Assembly (NCBI GenBank): GCA_013178015.1
Contig: JABLXR010000024.1
Span: forward strand, 1-64,000
Length of the DNA: 64,000 nt
Direction of reading: 5' to 3'
From: Anaerolineae bacterium
Lineage (GTDB): Bacteria > Chloroflexota > Anaerolineae > DRVO01
Each line of letters opens with the position of its first letter. Positions within the stretch are counted from its first letter, which is position 1. Positions 24,086-33,201 of the stretch are shown here, in pieces. The translations under genes and the position numbers were made by a program. The notes beneath the pieces were generated by a model that did no database searches, was not told the DNA's origin, and saw nothing but the letters and a program-made list of their open reading frames with translations.

Positions 24086-24685
24086 TCAGCCGGCGGAGGC
24101 CGACCCAGCACTCGCCCGTGGTCCTATCCTCTCCAGTGCTCCCTCACCCAGCCTGGCTGCCAGCGCCTGGCACCGGCGCTCGAACAGGGCACGGTAACCG
24201 TCGTTGGTGAGCGACTCTACCTCCATGATCAGGGCGTCCTCGTGGTTGTCGCGATAGTAACGACGTCTTCTGCCGGTGACGCGGAAGCCGTACTTGGCAT
24301 ACAGGCACTGCGCCACCGAGTTGGACACCCGCACCTCAAGGGTTGCCGCGGTGGCGTGGCGCTCGATGGCGTCGCTCAGCATGCGAGCCAGCAGGTACTC
24401 CCCCAGGCCCAGGCCGCGGTACTCCGGATGCACCCCGATAGTCGAGACGTGAACCTCCCCATCAATAAGCCAGTAGCCGCAGAATCCGACCACCTGCCGG
24501 CCATTCCTCATCCGCTCCACTACCAGATAGTGGGTATTCCCGTGGTAGCGGAGATCCCGCCGGTACGTCTCTGGGGGCCAAGGTAGGGGGAAGCACAGCT
24601 TCTCCACCGCCGCTACCTGGTCCACATCGGCCAGCTCCATGGGCCTGACACGGTAAGGACACGGCAGATCTTCGGGATCACACAC
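24086..24685 (-). CDS. rimI: Ribosomal-protein-alanine N-acetyltransferase
   Basis: The 199-residue GNAT protein has RPMELADVDQVAAVEKLCF at the start, the acetyl-CoA loop HPEYRGLGLGEYLL and LEVRVSNSVAQCLYAKYGFRVTGRRRRYY, the RimI pattern. It acetylates the N-terminus of ribosomal protein S18 or related targets. I choose GTG at 24685, eight bases behind GGAGGA; the GTG at 24691 is too close to it. The start overlaps the tsaB stop by 8 nt, the usual tsaB-rimI coupling. The C-terminal 40 residues extend beyond the GNAT domain. Confidence 0.9.
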   Translation of the reverse strand: MCDPEDLPCPYRVRPMELADVDQVAAVEKLCFPLPWPPETYRRDLRYHGNTHYLVVERMRNGRQVVGFCGYWLIDGEVHVSTIGVHPEYRGLGLGEYLLARMLSDAIERHATAATLEVRVSNSVAQCLYAKYGFRVTGRRRRYYRDNHEDALIMEVESLTNDGYRALFERRCQALAARLGEGALERIGPRASAGSASAG

Positions 24686-25352
24686 TGACACCTCCTCCCG
24701 GCATCAAGTAGACGGGCGAGACTGTCAGACTGTCGGCTTCGTTGCGCATCAGTTGCCGGTAGGCAAGCTCGGCCAGGTAGCCGGCCCGGCGAAGGCCCTC
24801 GGCCGGCGAAGCGACCACCGCGGCCGGGCCCAGCGTCCGCTGAATGAGGGTGACCTCCTCTTCATACAGCTCACCACAGAAGAGGGTCCTTCCCCGCACG
24901 TTCGCTACCAGGTCCTCAGGTCTTCCTAAGGAAACCTCCCCTTGCTGCGACCAGCGACGGCGATGCCACCGATAGTCGGCCCAGCACAGCCGCCCTCGGC
25001 CAGCCTGGATCACTGCCCGAACTGGAAGGTGCCGCGACGACTGCCCATAGGCGATCACGTCCAGGGTAGGAACAGTAGCCAGGGGGATGCCCAGAGCCAG
25101 GGCGAGTCCCTTCACCAGCGACACGCCAATGCGCACCCCGGTGAATGACCCTGGGCCCCGGGTGGCTGCCAGCCCCGAAAGGTCCCGAGGCTGCACGTGA
25201 CTGCGCTCCAGCAGCCTGGCTATGGTGGGCAGGAGCTCGACGGTGTGATTAGCCTCCGATGCCCAGGTCTCCTCCGCCATCAGGCGGTAGGGCGACCACA
25301 AAGCTACGCTGGCAACCGCAGTCGCTGTGTCCACAGCAAGGATGAGTTCCAT
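24678..25352 (-). CDS. tsaB: tRNA threonylcarbamoyladenosine biosynthesis protein TsaB
   Basis: The 224-residue protein starts MELILAVDTATAVASVAL, then RLLERSHVQPRDLSGLAATRGPGSFTGVRIGVSLVKGLA: the ASKHA-fold blocks of TsaB, the non-catalytic partner of TsaD in t6A synthesis on ANN-decoding tRNAs. TsaD is at 54962-56041, not adjacent. The ATG at 25352 has no ribosome-binding site, but a strong promoter ends eight bases upstream, so the mRNA should be leaderless. A frame running upstream to 25457 goes through repeat DNA and is not coding. Confidence 0.92.
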   Translation of the reverse strand: MELILAVDTATAVASVALWSPYRLMAEETWASEANHTVELLPTIARLLERSHVQPRDLSGLAATRGPGSFTGVRIGVSLVKGLALALGIPLATVPTLDVIAYGQSSRHLPVRAVIQAGRGRLCWADYRWHRRRWSQQGEVSLGRPEDLVANVRGRTLFCGELYEEEVTLIQRTLGPAAVVASPAEGLRRAGYLAELAYRQLMRNEADSLTVSPVYLMPGGGVSV

Positions 25353-25360
25353 AGTGAAGC

Positions 25361-25390
25361 AGTATAGGGAACGGGTTTTGCCAGTGTCAA
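25361..25390 (-). promoter_or_regulatory. Promoter giving a leaderless tsaB mRNA
   Basis: On the minus strand TTGACA (25390-25385) and TATACT (25366-25361) are 18 bp apart. Only eight bases separate the minus-10 box from the ATG, so transcription should start at or next to the A of the start codon. Confidence 0.85.
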
Positions 25391-25396
25391 AGGGCC

Positions 25397-25528
25397 AGGT
25401 CACAGGGGATAGGGAATAGGTTACAGGGGGTAGGGAGTCGAGAGACGGCGGCGCCACTGGTTTCGCATGCCTTCCCTATTCCCTATCCCCTGTAACCTAT
25501 TCCCTATCCCCTGTTCCCTATCCCCTGC
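25397..25528. repeat. Short-unit inverted repeat, GGTTACAGGGGATAGG family, member 3
   Basis: The left arm (25397-25437) and the right arm (25471-25528) consist of the units GGGGATAGGGAATAGGTTACAG and inverses, right arm longer by one or two units. It fills the gap between the divergent tsaB promoter and the sensor-kinase gene, the only member not next to a stop codon. A TATAAT (25537-25542) follows directly and may serve the kinase gene, with no good minus-35 box. Confidence 0.8.
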
Positions 25529-25613
25529 CTGGCTGCTATAATCCGCGTGCCCAGCCTTCGGCGCCGCTGCCACATCTCATGCAAACGCCAACTGCGAGTG
25601 ATCCGGTTCCGTC

Positions 25614-28600
25614 ATGGACCCAGTTGCCCACCTGACCCTTATAGAGGCCTGGCGCGCTCCAATGCTGCTCTCGCCTTCCCGAGCCAGCGCCTACTACGCG
25701 CTCGTGGCCGCGAGCGTGGTCCTAGTGGCCCTGGCGTTGCTGCACTCCCGACGCAGTTACCTAGTGCGGCGCTGGCCGGCAGGTGCTTCGGCGGCGTTGG
25801 TGCCCCCGGCGCTGCTGGCGGCGCACGTCGCCGTGCTGCACGTCTGGCCGGGCTCGTACGCCTGGATGACCGGCGGTGCCGGCCTGCTGGTGCCGGTACT
25901 GGTACTGGTTCCGGTGACGGTGGCGGCCGCCCGCACCCGCCCTCTCGAGGCTGCCCTAGTGGGCCTGACCAGCTCGGCCGCGGTGGCGCTCTGGTACAGC
26001 CACAACCCCCTCACCTGCCTCGAAGGGGCCTACTACGGCGTGTTCCTGAGCTACCTCCTCACTCAGTCCTACCGTGGCCGCCTGTTCTCCCTCCTGCGGC
26101 AGCCGCTGCTGGCCGCCCCCCTGGCTGCCCTGCTCACCACACCGGTGACCTTCCTGGCCGCCCATTCGACCACCTTCGGCCCTCCACTGACTAGCCTCCT
26201 TGCCGCCTGGAATCAGTCCCTCGTTGCCGGAGCAACGCTCATCTTCCAGGCCAACCTGGCTGGCCTCCTGGTGCAAGTGCTCTACCTGGCCGGACTGCGC
26301 CGGCCTGTCCCCATCGCGTCACGCGTCGCCCCCTACTCCCGCTCCCTCCGCGGCCAGCTTCTGGCCGCGTACGTCCCCACTGCCGGGCTGGCGCTCGCCG
26401 CAGTGCTTACCCTACTGGGGACCTCCGCCATCTCTAGCGCCACCCGCTGGGCTTTCGATGAGGCCGCCCGCGACGCCAGCAGCGCCGCCCAGCGCCTCTC
26501 CCGCGCCCTGGAACAGGGGCAGGAGTTCTTGCGCCTCAGCCTGACCGACGATGACTTCGCCGACCCAGCCCGGCGCGAACAGAGTCTGCGCCTTTCGCTC
26601 GAACTGCACCGCGACTTCTCTGCCCTTCTGTTGACCGAGAATGGCGAGCTGGTCGCCGCCGTGACTGTTTCGGGGGAGCCGGTCAGCCTGACGCCGGTGG
26701 AGCGAGAGGCCCTGGCGAGCCTGTCGCCGGAGAGCGCCGCCGTCACTACCATGCACCGGGACGCTGAGGGCCCGTTGATCACTCTCATATCTCCCGAGGG
26801 GCCCTCAGGCCGGCTCTTGGGCCGCATGCGCCCCACCCGTAGCCAGGTGTGGCAGGACATCATCGGCGACCTCCAGTGGACGGTAGACGCCGGCAACGGG
26901 TTCGTGGTGGACGAGCAGCACCGCATCCTCGCTCATCCCGATCCCACCTACGTGCTGGCCGTCTGGGACGCGCGCCCACAGTATGCCCGTGTCTACGCCA
27001 CGGCCACCGGGGCCGCCTACGACGCCCCCGATAGCGCGGGAGTCAGACACCTGGTGTATGTCTTGCCCGTTGCCGGCTATCCCTGGCAGGTGGTCATCGA
27101 GATCCCCAGCGAGGTTGTGCTCGGGTTGGCGCTGGACCTGGCCTTGCCCAGCCTTCTGCTCACCATAGCCCTGGCTGCCATCGGCACTCTTCTGGTGCTG
27201 TGGTGGGCCTGGCGGTACTCCCAGCCTCTCATGCGCCTGGCCGCCACCGCCAGCGAGATCGCTGCCGGGGACTTGAGCGTGGCCGCCGACGTCGGCGGTC
27301 ACGACGAGATCGGCCACCTCGGCCGCTCCTTCGAGGAGATGCGCCTCTCGCTCCACCGTCGGCTTACCGACCTGCTCATGCTCCTGGACGTAAGCCGCTC
27401 CGTCTCCGCCAGTTACGCCTGGTCCTTTCGCCCCATCCTCCGGGCGGCTATCACCGGCACCCAAGCGGCGGCGGCCTGCGTCTGCCTGGACGAGCCTGGC
27501 CCCGGCCAGCCGGTAGCGCGCGAGGGCGACTTCGATGCCTGGGACGACATCCTCCCCGGCATGCAGCCGATCGCCCGCGAAGCCAGGCGCCATCACCGTC
27601 CCATCCCGGTGCGCAGCGTGGCCCGCTACTTCCGCGGTGTCTCCGGCAAGGCCCTGGCCACCGATGTGCGGTCGGCCATCTGCCTGCCGCTGGCTGCCGG
27701 AGAGAGGGACGTAGGCGTCATGTGGGTCCTCTACGCCGATCGCCGCCACTTCGACGAGCAGGACTACCGCCTCCTCTCCACTTTGGGAGCCCAGGCGGCC
27801 GTGGTGTACGAGAATAGCCGGTTGCTCACCGAGGCCCAGAGCGAGCGAGGGCGCCTACGCGCCATCCTAGCCAGTACTTCGGACCCCATCGTGGTGGCCG
27901 ATCAGGAAGGGCGGCTGGTGCTGGCCAACCCGGCGGCCGAGCGGGTCTTGGGGCTGGAGCGCTCACGCAAGAGGACGCCAGCCCGGGACGTCGTGCGCGA
28001 TCCGTCGCTCCGCATGCTGCTGGAGATGCCGCTCAGCCAGTCGTGCCTCACCCGCGAGCTGCACCTCGACAGCGGCGCCACCTTGTCCGCAGCAGTCTCG
28101 CCCATCACCCTGGACGACGGCGGGAGCGGCGGCCGGGTCATAGTCATGCGGGACGTCACCGAGCTGAAGCAGAGGGAGCAGGCTCAGGCCGACTTCGTGG
28201 CCAACCTGTCCCGGGACGTGCGCACGCCTCTGACCTTCCTGCGCGGCTACGCCAGCATGATCCCCCGAGTGGGAGACCTCAACTCCCAGCAGCAGGATTT
28301 CGTCGAGCGTATCATCCGCAACGTGGATCACGTCTCTGGAATGCTCGATTGCCTGGTGGACCTCAACACCATCGAACGGGGCGAAGGGGCGCACCTGGAA
28401 CGGTGTAGCGTGGCCGGTGCCATCGAGGCAGCCTTGGCATCGCTACGTCCGGAGATCGAGAAGCGCGAGCACAACATCCGTCTGTCCCTGCCGCCCAATC
28501 CGCCCCTGGTGGAGGCCGACCGCAACCTGCTCATCCGTGCCCTGACCGCGCTGATAGATAACTCCGTCAAGTACACCAGCAAGGGGGGAACCATCGGCAT

Positions 28601-28871
28601 CCAAGTGCTCCATGAGCAAGGGGGAGTGCTGGTGGCCGTCAGTGATACTGGGATCGGCATTGCCCCCGCTGATCAGATGCGCATTTTCGACCGGTTCTAC
28701 CGGGTGGACCGATCCGAAGTACAGGCCGTGAGCGGATACGGCCTGGGCCTGCCTATCGTAAAGGCGGTGGCAGACTGGCACGGGGGACGAGTGTGGGTGG
28801 AGAGCGAACTGGGACGAGGTAGCCGGTTCTGTCTCTGGCTCCCCCGCCACGAAGCGCCCATGGGGATCTGA
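25614..28871 (+). CDS. Multi-domain membrane sensor kinase lacking the phospho-acceptor histidine
   Basis: The 1085-residue protein has about six N-terminal membrane segments (25-235), a further segment (249-270), an extracytoplasmic Cache-like region (285-500), a membrane segment (506-530), HAMP (534-583), GAF (about 596-736), PAS (743-853), a HisKA-like helix pair (860-923) and a HATPase domain (943-1080). The ATPase boxes look intact: LIDNSVKYT, DTGIGI, FDRFYR and GYGLGLPIVK. In the H-box the usual SHELRTP is SRDVRTP, so residue 867 is Arg, not His. It therefore cannot autophosphorylate in the normal way. No response regulator is adjacent. The start codon has no clear ribosome-binding site, so the first 16 residues are uncertain. 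Confidence 0.85.
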   Translation: MDPVAHLTLIEAWRAPMLLSPSRASAYYALVAASVVLVALALLHSRRSYLVRRWPAGASAALVPPALLAAHVAVLHVWPGSYAWMTGGAGLLVPVLVLVPVTVAAARTRPLEAALVGLTSSAAVALWYSHNPLTCLEGAYYGVFLSYLLTQSYRGRLFSLLRQPLLAAPLAALLTTPVTFLAAHSTTFGPPLTSLLAAWNQSLVAGATLIFQANLAGLLVQVLYLAGLRRPVPIASRVAPYSRSLRGQLLAAYVPTAGLALAAVLTLLGTSAISSATRWAFDEAARDASSAAQRLSRALEQGQEFLRLSLTDDDFADPARREQSLRLSLELHRDFSALLLTENGELVAAVTVSGEPVSLTPVEREALASLSPESAAVTTMHRDAEGPLITLISPEGPSGRLLGRMRPTRSQVWQDIIGDLQWTVDAGNGFVVDEQHRILAHPDPTYVLAVWDARPQYARVYATATGAAYDAPDSAGVRHLVYVLPVAGYPWQVVIEIPSEVVLGLALDLALPSLLLTIALAAIGTLLVLWWAWRYSQPLMRLAATASEIAAGDLSVAADVGGHDEIGHLGRSFEEMRLSLHRRLTDLLMLLDVSRSVSASYAWSFRPILRAAITGTQAAAACVCLDEPGPGQPVAREGDFDAWDDILPGMQPIAREARRHHRPIPVRSVARYFRGVSGKALATDVRSAICLPLAAGERDVGVMWVLYADRRHFDEQDYRLLSTLGAQAAVVYENSRLLTEAQSERGRLRAILASTSDPIVVADQEGRLVLANPAAERVLGLERSRKRTPARDVVRDPSLRMLLEMPLSQSCLTRELHLDSGATLSAAVSPITLDDGGSGGRVIVMRDVTELKQREQAQADFVANLSRDVRTPLTFLRGYASMIPRVGDLNSQQQDFVERIIRNVDHVSGMLDCLVDLNTIERGEGAHLERCSVAGAIEAALASLRPEIEKREHNIRLSLPPNPPLVEADRNLLIRALTALIDNSVKYTSKGGTIGIQVLHEQGGVLVAVSDTGIGIAPADQMRIFDRFYRVDRSEVQAVSGYGLGLPIVKAVADWHGGRVWVESELGRGSRFCLWLPRHEAPMGI

Positions 28872-28873
28872 TC

Positions 28874-29019
28874 CACCACAGAGCCCGCAGAGAGCGCCGA
28901 GGAACGAAGAGCAAGAGAAGTGAGGCAGTCGTTGAGGACGCACGAGGAGCAGGAATCGGGCTGTCTCCCATCTGCTCCTTCGCCTCCTCTCTGCGTTCTC
29001 GGCGGCCTCTGCGGTGAGA
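28874..29019. repeat. Short-unit inverted repeat, CGCAGAGAGCGCCGAGG family, member 1
   Basis: The left arm (28874-28917) reads ACCACAGAGCCCGCAGAG and AGCGCCGAGG; the right arm (28975-29019) reads CTCTCTGCGTTCTCGGCGG and CCTCTGCGGTGAGA, the inverse. The left arm begins two bases after the kinase TGA stop. A second member is at 30138. Confidence 0.8.
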
Positions 29020-29038
29020 CCCGAAAGAGAGGCACCAG

Positions 29039-30136
29039 GTGAGCCTGCAGATCGGGATCGTCGGTTTGCCCAACGTAGGCAAGAGCACCCTCTTCAATGC
29101 CCTCACCCAAGCAGGGGCACAGGTGGCTGCCTATCCCTTCACCACCATTGACCCCAACGTGGGGGTAGTGCCCCTCCGCGATGAGCGCCTGGATTGGCTG
29201 GCTGAGCACGTCCGCCCGGAGCGAACCGTCCCGGCCACGGTGGAGTTCGTGGACATCGCCGGCCTGGTTCGAGGCGCCCATCGGGGCGAGGGCCTGGGCA
29301 ATCAGTTCCTGCACCACATTCGCACCGTGGACGCGATAGCCTTGGTGGCGCGTGCCTTCGAGGACCCCGAGATCCCCCATGTATCCTCCACGGTGGACCC
29401 GCTGGAAGACATACAGGTGGTGGAGACCGAGCTCATCCTGGCCGACATGGGTACGGTGGAGCGCCGGCTAGAGCGGGTCCGAGCAGAGGCGAAGGCCAAG
29501 CCACGGGAGCACGCCCCCCAGGTCGAGTTCCTGGGGCGCCTCCAGCAGCACCTGGACAGGGGAGAGAAGGTCCGGTCTCTCCCTAGAAGCGAAGAGGAGC
29601 AGGCGTTGCTGGACGGGCTGTTCCTCCTCACCAACAAGCCGCGCATGTACGTAGTCAACGTGGGAGAGGATCAGCTCGACCGAGTGGCCGAGGTGGTCTC
29701 TCCGGTGGAGGAGCGGGCGCGAGAGGAGGGCGTGCCGGTGGTGGCCATCTGTGCCCGGCTGGAGGCCGACCTAGCCGACTGGACCGAAGAAGAAGCACGC
29801 CAGTACCGCCAGGAGCTGGGCCTGAGCGAATCGGGCCTGCAGACGGTGGTGCGGGTGGCCTTTGATCTTCTGGGTCTGGTGACCTTCTTCACCATAGTGG
29901 GTGGGCGCGAGGTGCGGGCCTGGGAGATCAAGAGAGGCACTTCGGTGGTGCGCGCAGCCGGCAGAATACACAGCGACATGGAGAGAGGCTTCATTCGGGC
30001 CGAGGTGATCGCCTTCGAGGACCTGAGGGCGGCCGGATCGGTCGCAGCCGCTCGGGAGCGGGGCCTGCTCCGAGCCGAAGGCCGCGACTATCCGGTGCAG
30101 GACGGCGACGTCATTCAGATCCGCTTCAGCGCCTGA
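29039..30136 (+). CDS. ychF: Redox-regulated ATPase YchF (Obg family)
   Basis: The 365-residue protein has the P-loop GLPNVGKST at 8-16, [20 protein letters not shown], and NVGE in place of the GTPase NKxD motif, which gives YchF its ATP preference. The C-terminal TGS domain ([22 protein letters not shown] to [11 protein letters not shown]) completes it. YchF binds ribosomes and 26S-like particles and influences stress response. The start GTG at 29039 has GAGAGG upstream. Both flanks carry inverted repeats of the same family. Confidence 0.95.
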   Translation: MSLQIGIVGLPNVGKSTLFNALTQAGAQVAAYPFTTIDPNVGVVPLRDERLDWLAEHVRPERTVPATVEFVDIAGLVRGAHRGEGLGNQFLHHIRTVDAIALVARAFEDPEIPHVSSTVDPLEDIQVVETELILADMGTVERRLERVRAEAKAKPREHAPQVEFLGRLQQHLDRGEKVRSLPRSEEEQALLDGLFLLTNKPRMYVVNVGEDQLDRVAEVVSPVEERAREEGVPVVAICARLEADLADWTEEEARQYRQELGLSESGLQTVVRVAFDLLGLVTFFTIVGGREVRAWEIKRGTSVVRAAGRIHSDMERGFIRAEVIAFEDLRAAGSVAAARERGLLRAEGRDYPVQDGDVIQIRFSA

Positions 30137-30137
30137 G

Positions 30138-30279
30138 TTTCACCGCCGAGACCGCAGAGACCGCGGAGGAAACGGAGGGAAGACATATGCTCCAGTTCCT
30201 CACCAGCCCCTTGAGAGGGTCTGCTCTACCCGCTTCCCCCCGGCGTTCTCTCTGCGCTCTCGGCGCTCTCGGCGGTGAA
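30138..30279. repeat. Short-unit inverted repeat, CGCAGAGAGCGCCGAGG family, member 2
   Basis: The left arm (30138-30183) reads TTTCACCGCCGAGACCGCAG and AGACCGCGGAGG; the right arm (30241-30279) ends GCGCTCTCGGCGGTGAA. The left arm starts one base after the ychF TGA stop; the right arm ends 18 bp before the stop of the convergent gene. Confidence 0.8.
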
Positions 30280-30297
30280 GCCTCCCGGCGATCGGGC

Positions 30298-30591
30298 CTA
30301 CAGGAAGTAGTGGCGCAGCAAGTCCAGACGGCCCTTGAGGATGAGCCGTTTGCCAGAGTAGCGCATCACCTCGCGGATGCGCTCCCGGTAGGCAGGCCGG
30401 TAGCAGTGGATGGGGCAGTGCTTGCAGGCCGGCTTGGGATCGTGGGGGCAGCGCCTCAGGCGCTCCTCGGCGTAAGCCAGCAGGTCCGCACACTCCGGGC
30501 AGAGCGTGCCCCTGCTAGTGTGGTGCTTGCCTTGGCAGAAGATGGCGATGAATTGCTCCAGTACGTAACGGTCCTTCTCTCTGTCCTTCAC
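30298..30591 (-). CDS. Nitrous-oxide-stimulated-promoter family protein
   Basis: The 97-residue protein KDREKDRYVLEQFIAIFCQG with LCPECADLLAYAEERL, CPHDPKPACKHCPIHCY matches the small cysteine-rich family named after a nitrous-oxide-stimulated promoter. Seven cysteines (19, 31, 34, 48, 56, 59, 63) suggest bound zinc or iron-sulfur. The function is unknown. The start is GTG at 30591 with only a weak ribosome-binding site. Confidence 0.85.
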   Translation of the reverse strand: MKDREKDRYVLEQFIAIFCQGKHHTSRGTLCPECADLLAYAEERLRRCPHDPKPACKHCPIHCYRPAYRERIREVMRYSGKRLILKGRLDLLRHYFL

Positions 30592-30846
30592 GCTCAGCTC
30601 GCTCGATCGGCGTTCTTCTCCGCGCCCTCGACAGGAGGATGACGGGCATACCCTGGTCCGCTCGACAGCTGGGCCAGACCCTTCCTGCCAGCAGACGCCG
30701 GGACGCGGCAGATGTTGACTGTAGCGGTAGCAATTACTCTTGGCAAGCCCGTCGCCTTTGACGGAAGCGGGGCTCCGGCGCTAGACTCGCCCCGCCAGGG
30801 CTGGGGGGACGTCCTATCTTCCGGCGATGCACCGGCGGGAGAGGCG

Positions 30847-31848
30847 ATGGCCGCAACGCGCGAGTTCGATGTAGTTGTGGCGGGTGAGATCAACGTGGAC
30901 CTCATCCTGACGGGGGAAACGGTTCGCCCGGAGTTCGGTCGAGAGAAGCTAGTAGCCGACGCCACCCTGACCATGGGTTCCTCTTCCGTCATCTTCGCCT
31001 GCGGCGCCGCCCGGTTGGGTCTGAGAGTGGCGTTCGTGGGTAAGGTGGGGAAGGATGCTTTCGGCGACTTCATGCTCCGGGGGATGCAGGAGCGCGGAGT
31101 GGACATCCAAGCCGTCTACCGGGTGGATGAGCCCAAGACGGGCATCACTGTGAGCCTCTCCGAGCCCCGAGACCGGGCCATGCTCACCTACGCCGGTGCC
31201 ATCGCTGAGCTGCGCGCCGACGAGGTGCTCGACCAGCACCTGAGCTCGGCCCGTCACCTGCACGTTAGCTCTGCCTTCCTGCAGAGACGGCTCTTGCCAG
31301 ACCTGGAAGGCCTCTTCGCCCGGGCCCACCGTCTAGGCTGCACTACCTCCCTCGATACAGGGTGGGACCCAGAGGAGCAGTGGGACGGTGCCGTCACCCG
31401 GGCCTTAGCGGGGGCGGACGTCTTCATGCCCAATGAGGAGGAGGCGCCCCGCATAGCCGGCACGGACAGCCCAGAGGAGGCGCTGGCGGTGCTCGCTGAG
31501 CGAGTGCCCCTAGTGGCAATCAAGCTGGGGAGGCGGGGGGCCATCGCCGCCACTGGCAATGAGCGCGCTGCTTGTGAGTCCTATCCGGTCCGCGTGGTGG
31601 ATACCACTGGAGCAGGAGACTCATTCAACGCTGGCCTGGTGTACGGCTTCCTGCACCACTGGAGTCTGCAGCGGAGCCTGCAACTTGGTTGCGCCTGCGG
31701 CGCCCTATCGGCCCGGGCCGCCGGTGGCACGGCGGCACAGCCAACTCTGGAGGAGGCATTGACACTGATCGGCCAGGCGAGCGCTTCGGCCAATCTCGCC
31801 CGTGCCACTGAAACGGAAGAGCCGAGAGGAGGGGACCGTGCTGAGTGA
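30847..31848 (+). CDS. PfkB-family carbohydrate kinase
   Basis: The 333-residue kinase has the N-terminal GEINVDLIL, MGSSSVIFACGAARLGLRVAFVGKVG and the C-terminal PfkB signature DTTGAGDSFNAGLVYG with catalytic Asp258. It phosphorylates a sugar or nucleoside with ATP; ketohexose-type or ribokinase-type substrates are both possible. I start at ATG 30847 behind GGGAGAGG; the longer frame from 30712 is not supported. The gene overlaps the next one by 11 nt, so the two are co-translated. Confidence 0.85.
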   Translation: MAATREFDVVVAGEINVDLILTGETVRPEFGREKLVADATLTMGSSSVIFACGAARLGLRVAFVGKVGKDAFGDFMLRGMQERGVDIQAVYRVDEPKTGITVSLSEPRDRAMLTYAGAIAELRADEVLDQHLSSARHLHVSSAFLQRRLLPDLEGLFARAHRLGCTTSLDTGWDPEEQWDGAVTRALAGADVFMPNEEEAPRIAGTDSPEEALAVLAERVPLVAIKLGRRGAIAATGNERAACESYPVRVVDTTGAGDSFNAGLVYGFLHHWSLQRSLQLGCACGALSARAAGGTAAQPTLEEALTLIGQASASANLARATETEEPRGGDRAE

Positions 31849-32686
31849 GCCCGATCGGGAGACGCGACTTGAGTACCTGAGGCCGGACGAGATCCTGGCA
31901 GAGCGTAACCATCGCCCCCTGGTGTTCCTCCCCACCGGCTGTATCGAGTGGCACGGGCCCCACCTACCCCTCGGGGTAGACGTCATTCTAGCCCACGAGG
32001 TGGCAGTTCGGCTGGCTCGGAAAGTGGGCGGGGTGGTACACCCCTGCATCTTCTGTGGCACGGAGCGAGAGCGGCGTCCCGAGATGCTGCGCGACATCGG
32101 CTTCCAGGGCGATGAGTGGGTGGTGGGCATGGACTTCCCCGCCAATGCGCTCCCCAGTCCCTACTACCCGGAGGAGATCTTCGCCCTGATGGTGCGAGAG
32201 GCGCTGTCCCGCCTGGTGGAGCTGGGCTACCGCCTGATCGCCATCGTCAACGGGCACGGGGCCGAGAACCAGATCGCTACCCTACACCGCCTGGCAGCGC
32301 TCTTCAGCGCCAGGACCGAGGCCCGAGTGGAGGTGCTCCTGCCCTTCCCAGAAGAGCAGGACGAGACGGGTACCCCGACCACCGCCGCCGGTCACGCCGA
32401 TATCTACGAGACCTCGGCCATGCTGGCTCTGCACCCAACCCGGGTGGACCTGGATCGCCTACCGGCGTTGGATTATCCCCTGCGCAACGTGGACTGGGCG
32501 GTGGTGGACGGTCCCACCTTCTCCGGCCGGCCCACCCCCCAGCACACGGTGCGCACCGAGTCCGACCCTCGCTACGCCACTTCCGAGGCGGGCTCCATCT
32601 TTCTGGAAGAGATCGTATCCGAGCTGGCCGAACGGGTGCGGGAGAGCTTACGGCAGATCAGGATCGAGGGAGCGAGGAACGGTTGA
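31838..32686 (+). CDS. Creatininase-family amidohydrolase
   Basis: The 282-residue protein carries LPTGCIEWHGPHLPLGVD with metal ligands Glu37, His39 and Asp48, then ANGHGAEN-type IVNGHGAENQ and AGHADIYETSAMLAL, the zinc site of the creatininase family (creatininase, formamide hydrolases of riboflavin and mycofactocin pathways). The start GTG at 31838 has GGAGGGG upstream. Coupling to a PfkB kinase suggests a sugar-linked amide substrate rather than creatinine; this is inference. Confidence 0.85.
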   Translation: MLSEPDRETRLEYLRPDEILAERNHRPLVFLPTGCIEWHGPHLPLGVDVILAHEVAVRLARKVGGVVHPCIFCGTERERRPEMLRDIGFQGDEWVVGMDFPANALPSPYYPEEIFALMVREALSRLVELGYRLIAIVNGHGAENQIATLHRLAALFSARTEARVEVLLPFPEEQDETGTPTTAAGHADIYETSAMLALHPTRVDLDRLPALDYPLRNVDWAVVDGPTFSGRPTPQHTVRTESDPRYATSEAGSIFLEEIVSELAERVRESLRQIRIEGARNG

Positions 32687-32751
32687 GGCGCAGACAGGCC
32701 ATGGGGGCGTCCTCGGTACCGAACCCGTGAGGGACAGCGTGGAAGGGTGGA

Positions 32752-33201
32752 TCAGGCCGCGGGCGTGGCGAAGGGATTGAGAACCCTCACGCCGTCGTAG
32801 GTCTGCCCGTGATTGAGGTCCTCGGTCCAGAGAGTGCTACAGCGTAGGCGGGCGGCGCTCACGATGATCATGGCGTCCCAGAAGGAGATGCAGTACTGCT
32901 GGCTCAGGTCAATGGCGGCCAAGACGTGACTGGCACTGGGCCTGTGGACCCGCCAGAAGGACAGAGACGAGACCACCTTGGCCGCATCCGTGGGAGAGAG
33001 CAATCGCGCGGTCCTACGCGTTGCGGTAACGTAGAACTCCTGCAGCACCTGCACGCTCAAGCAACCCTCCCTGGCTTCCCAGAGGCCACTGACCAGTTGC
33101 CGAGCCCGTTCGTACTTGGCCCCAGCAGTCGGGTCATGTGCGTAGACCAGGACGTTAGTATCTACGAACTGAAAGCCTCTAGCGGCGTTCGTGTAGCTCA
33201 T
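32752..33201 (-). CDS. PIN-domain toxin (VapC-like ribonuclease)
   Basis: The 149-residue protein has the PIN acidic set: Asp14 (FVDTNVLVYAHD), Glu55 (LQEFYV), Asp109 (SFWDAMI) and Asp128 (WTEDLNHG). Such proteins cut RNA, often initiator tRNA or rRNA, when freed from the antitoxin. The ATG at 33201 lies inside the upstream antitoxin gene (23-nt overlap), the normal toxin-antitoxin layout. A convergent gene ends 66 bp away. Confidence 0.88.
   Translation of the reverse strand: MSYTNAARGFQFVDTNVLVYAHDPTAGAKYERARQLVSGLWEAREGCLSVQVLQEFYVTATRRTARLLSPTDAAKVVSSLSFWRVHRPSASHVLAAIDLSQQYCISFWDAMIIVSAARLRCSTLWTEDLNHGQTYDGVRVLNPFATPAA

Noticed and set aside
32116-32730. Plus-strand frame overlapping the creatininase-family gene
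   Set aside because: Shadow frame in a different phase; the creatininase motifs lie in the other frame.
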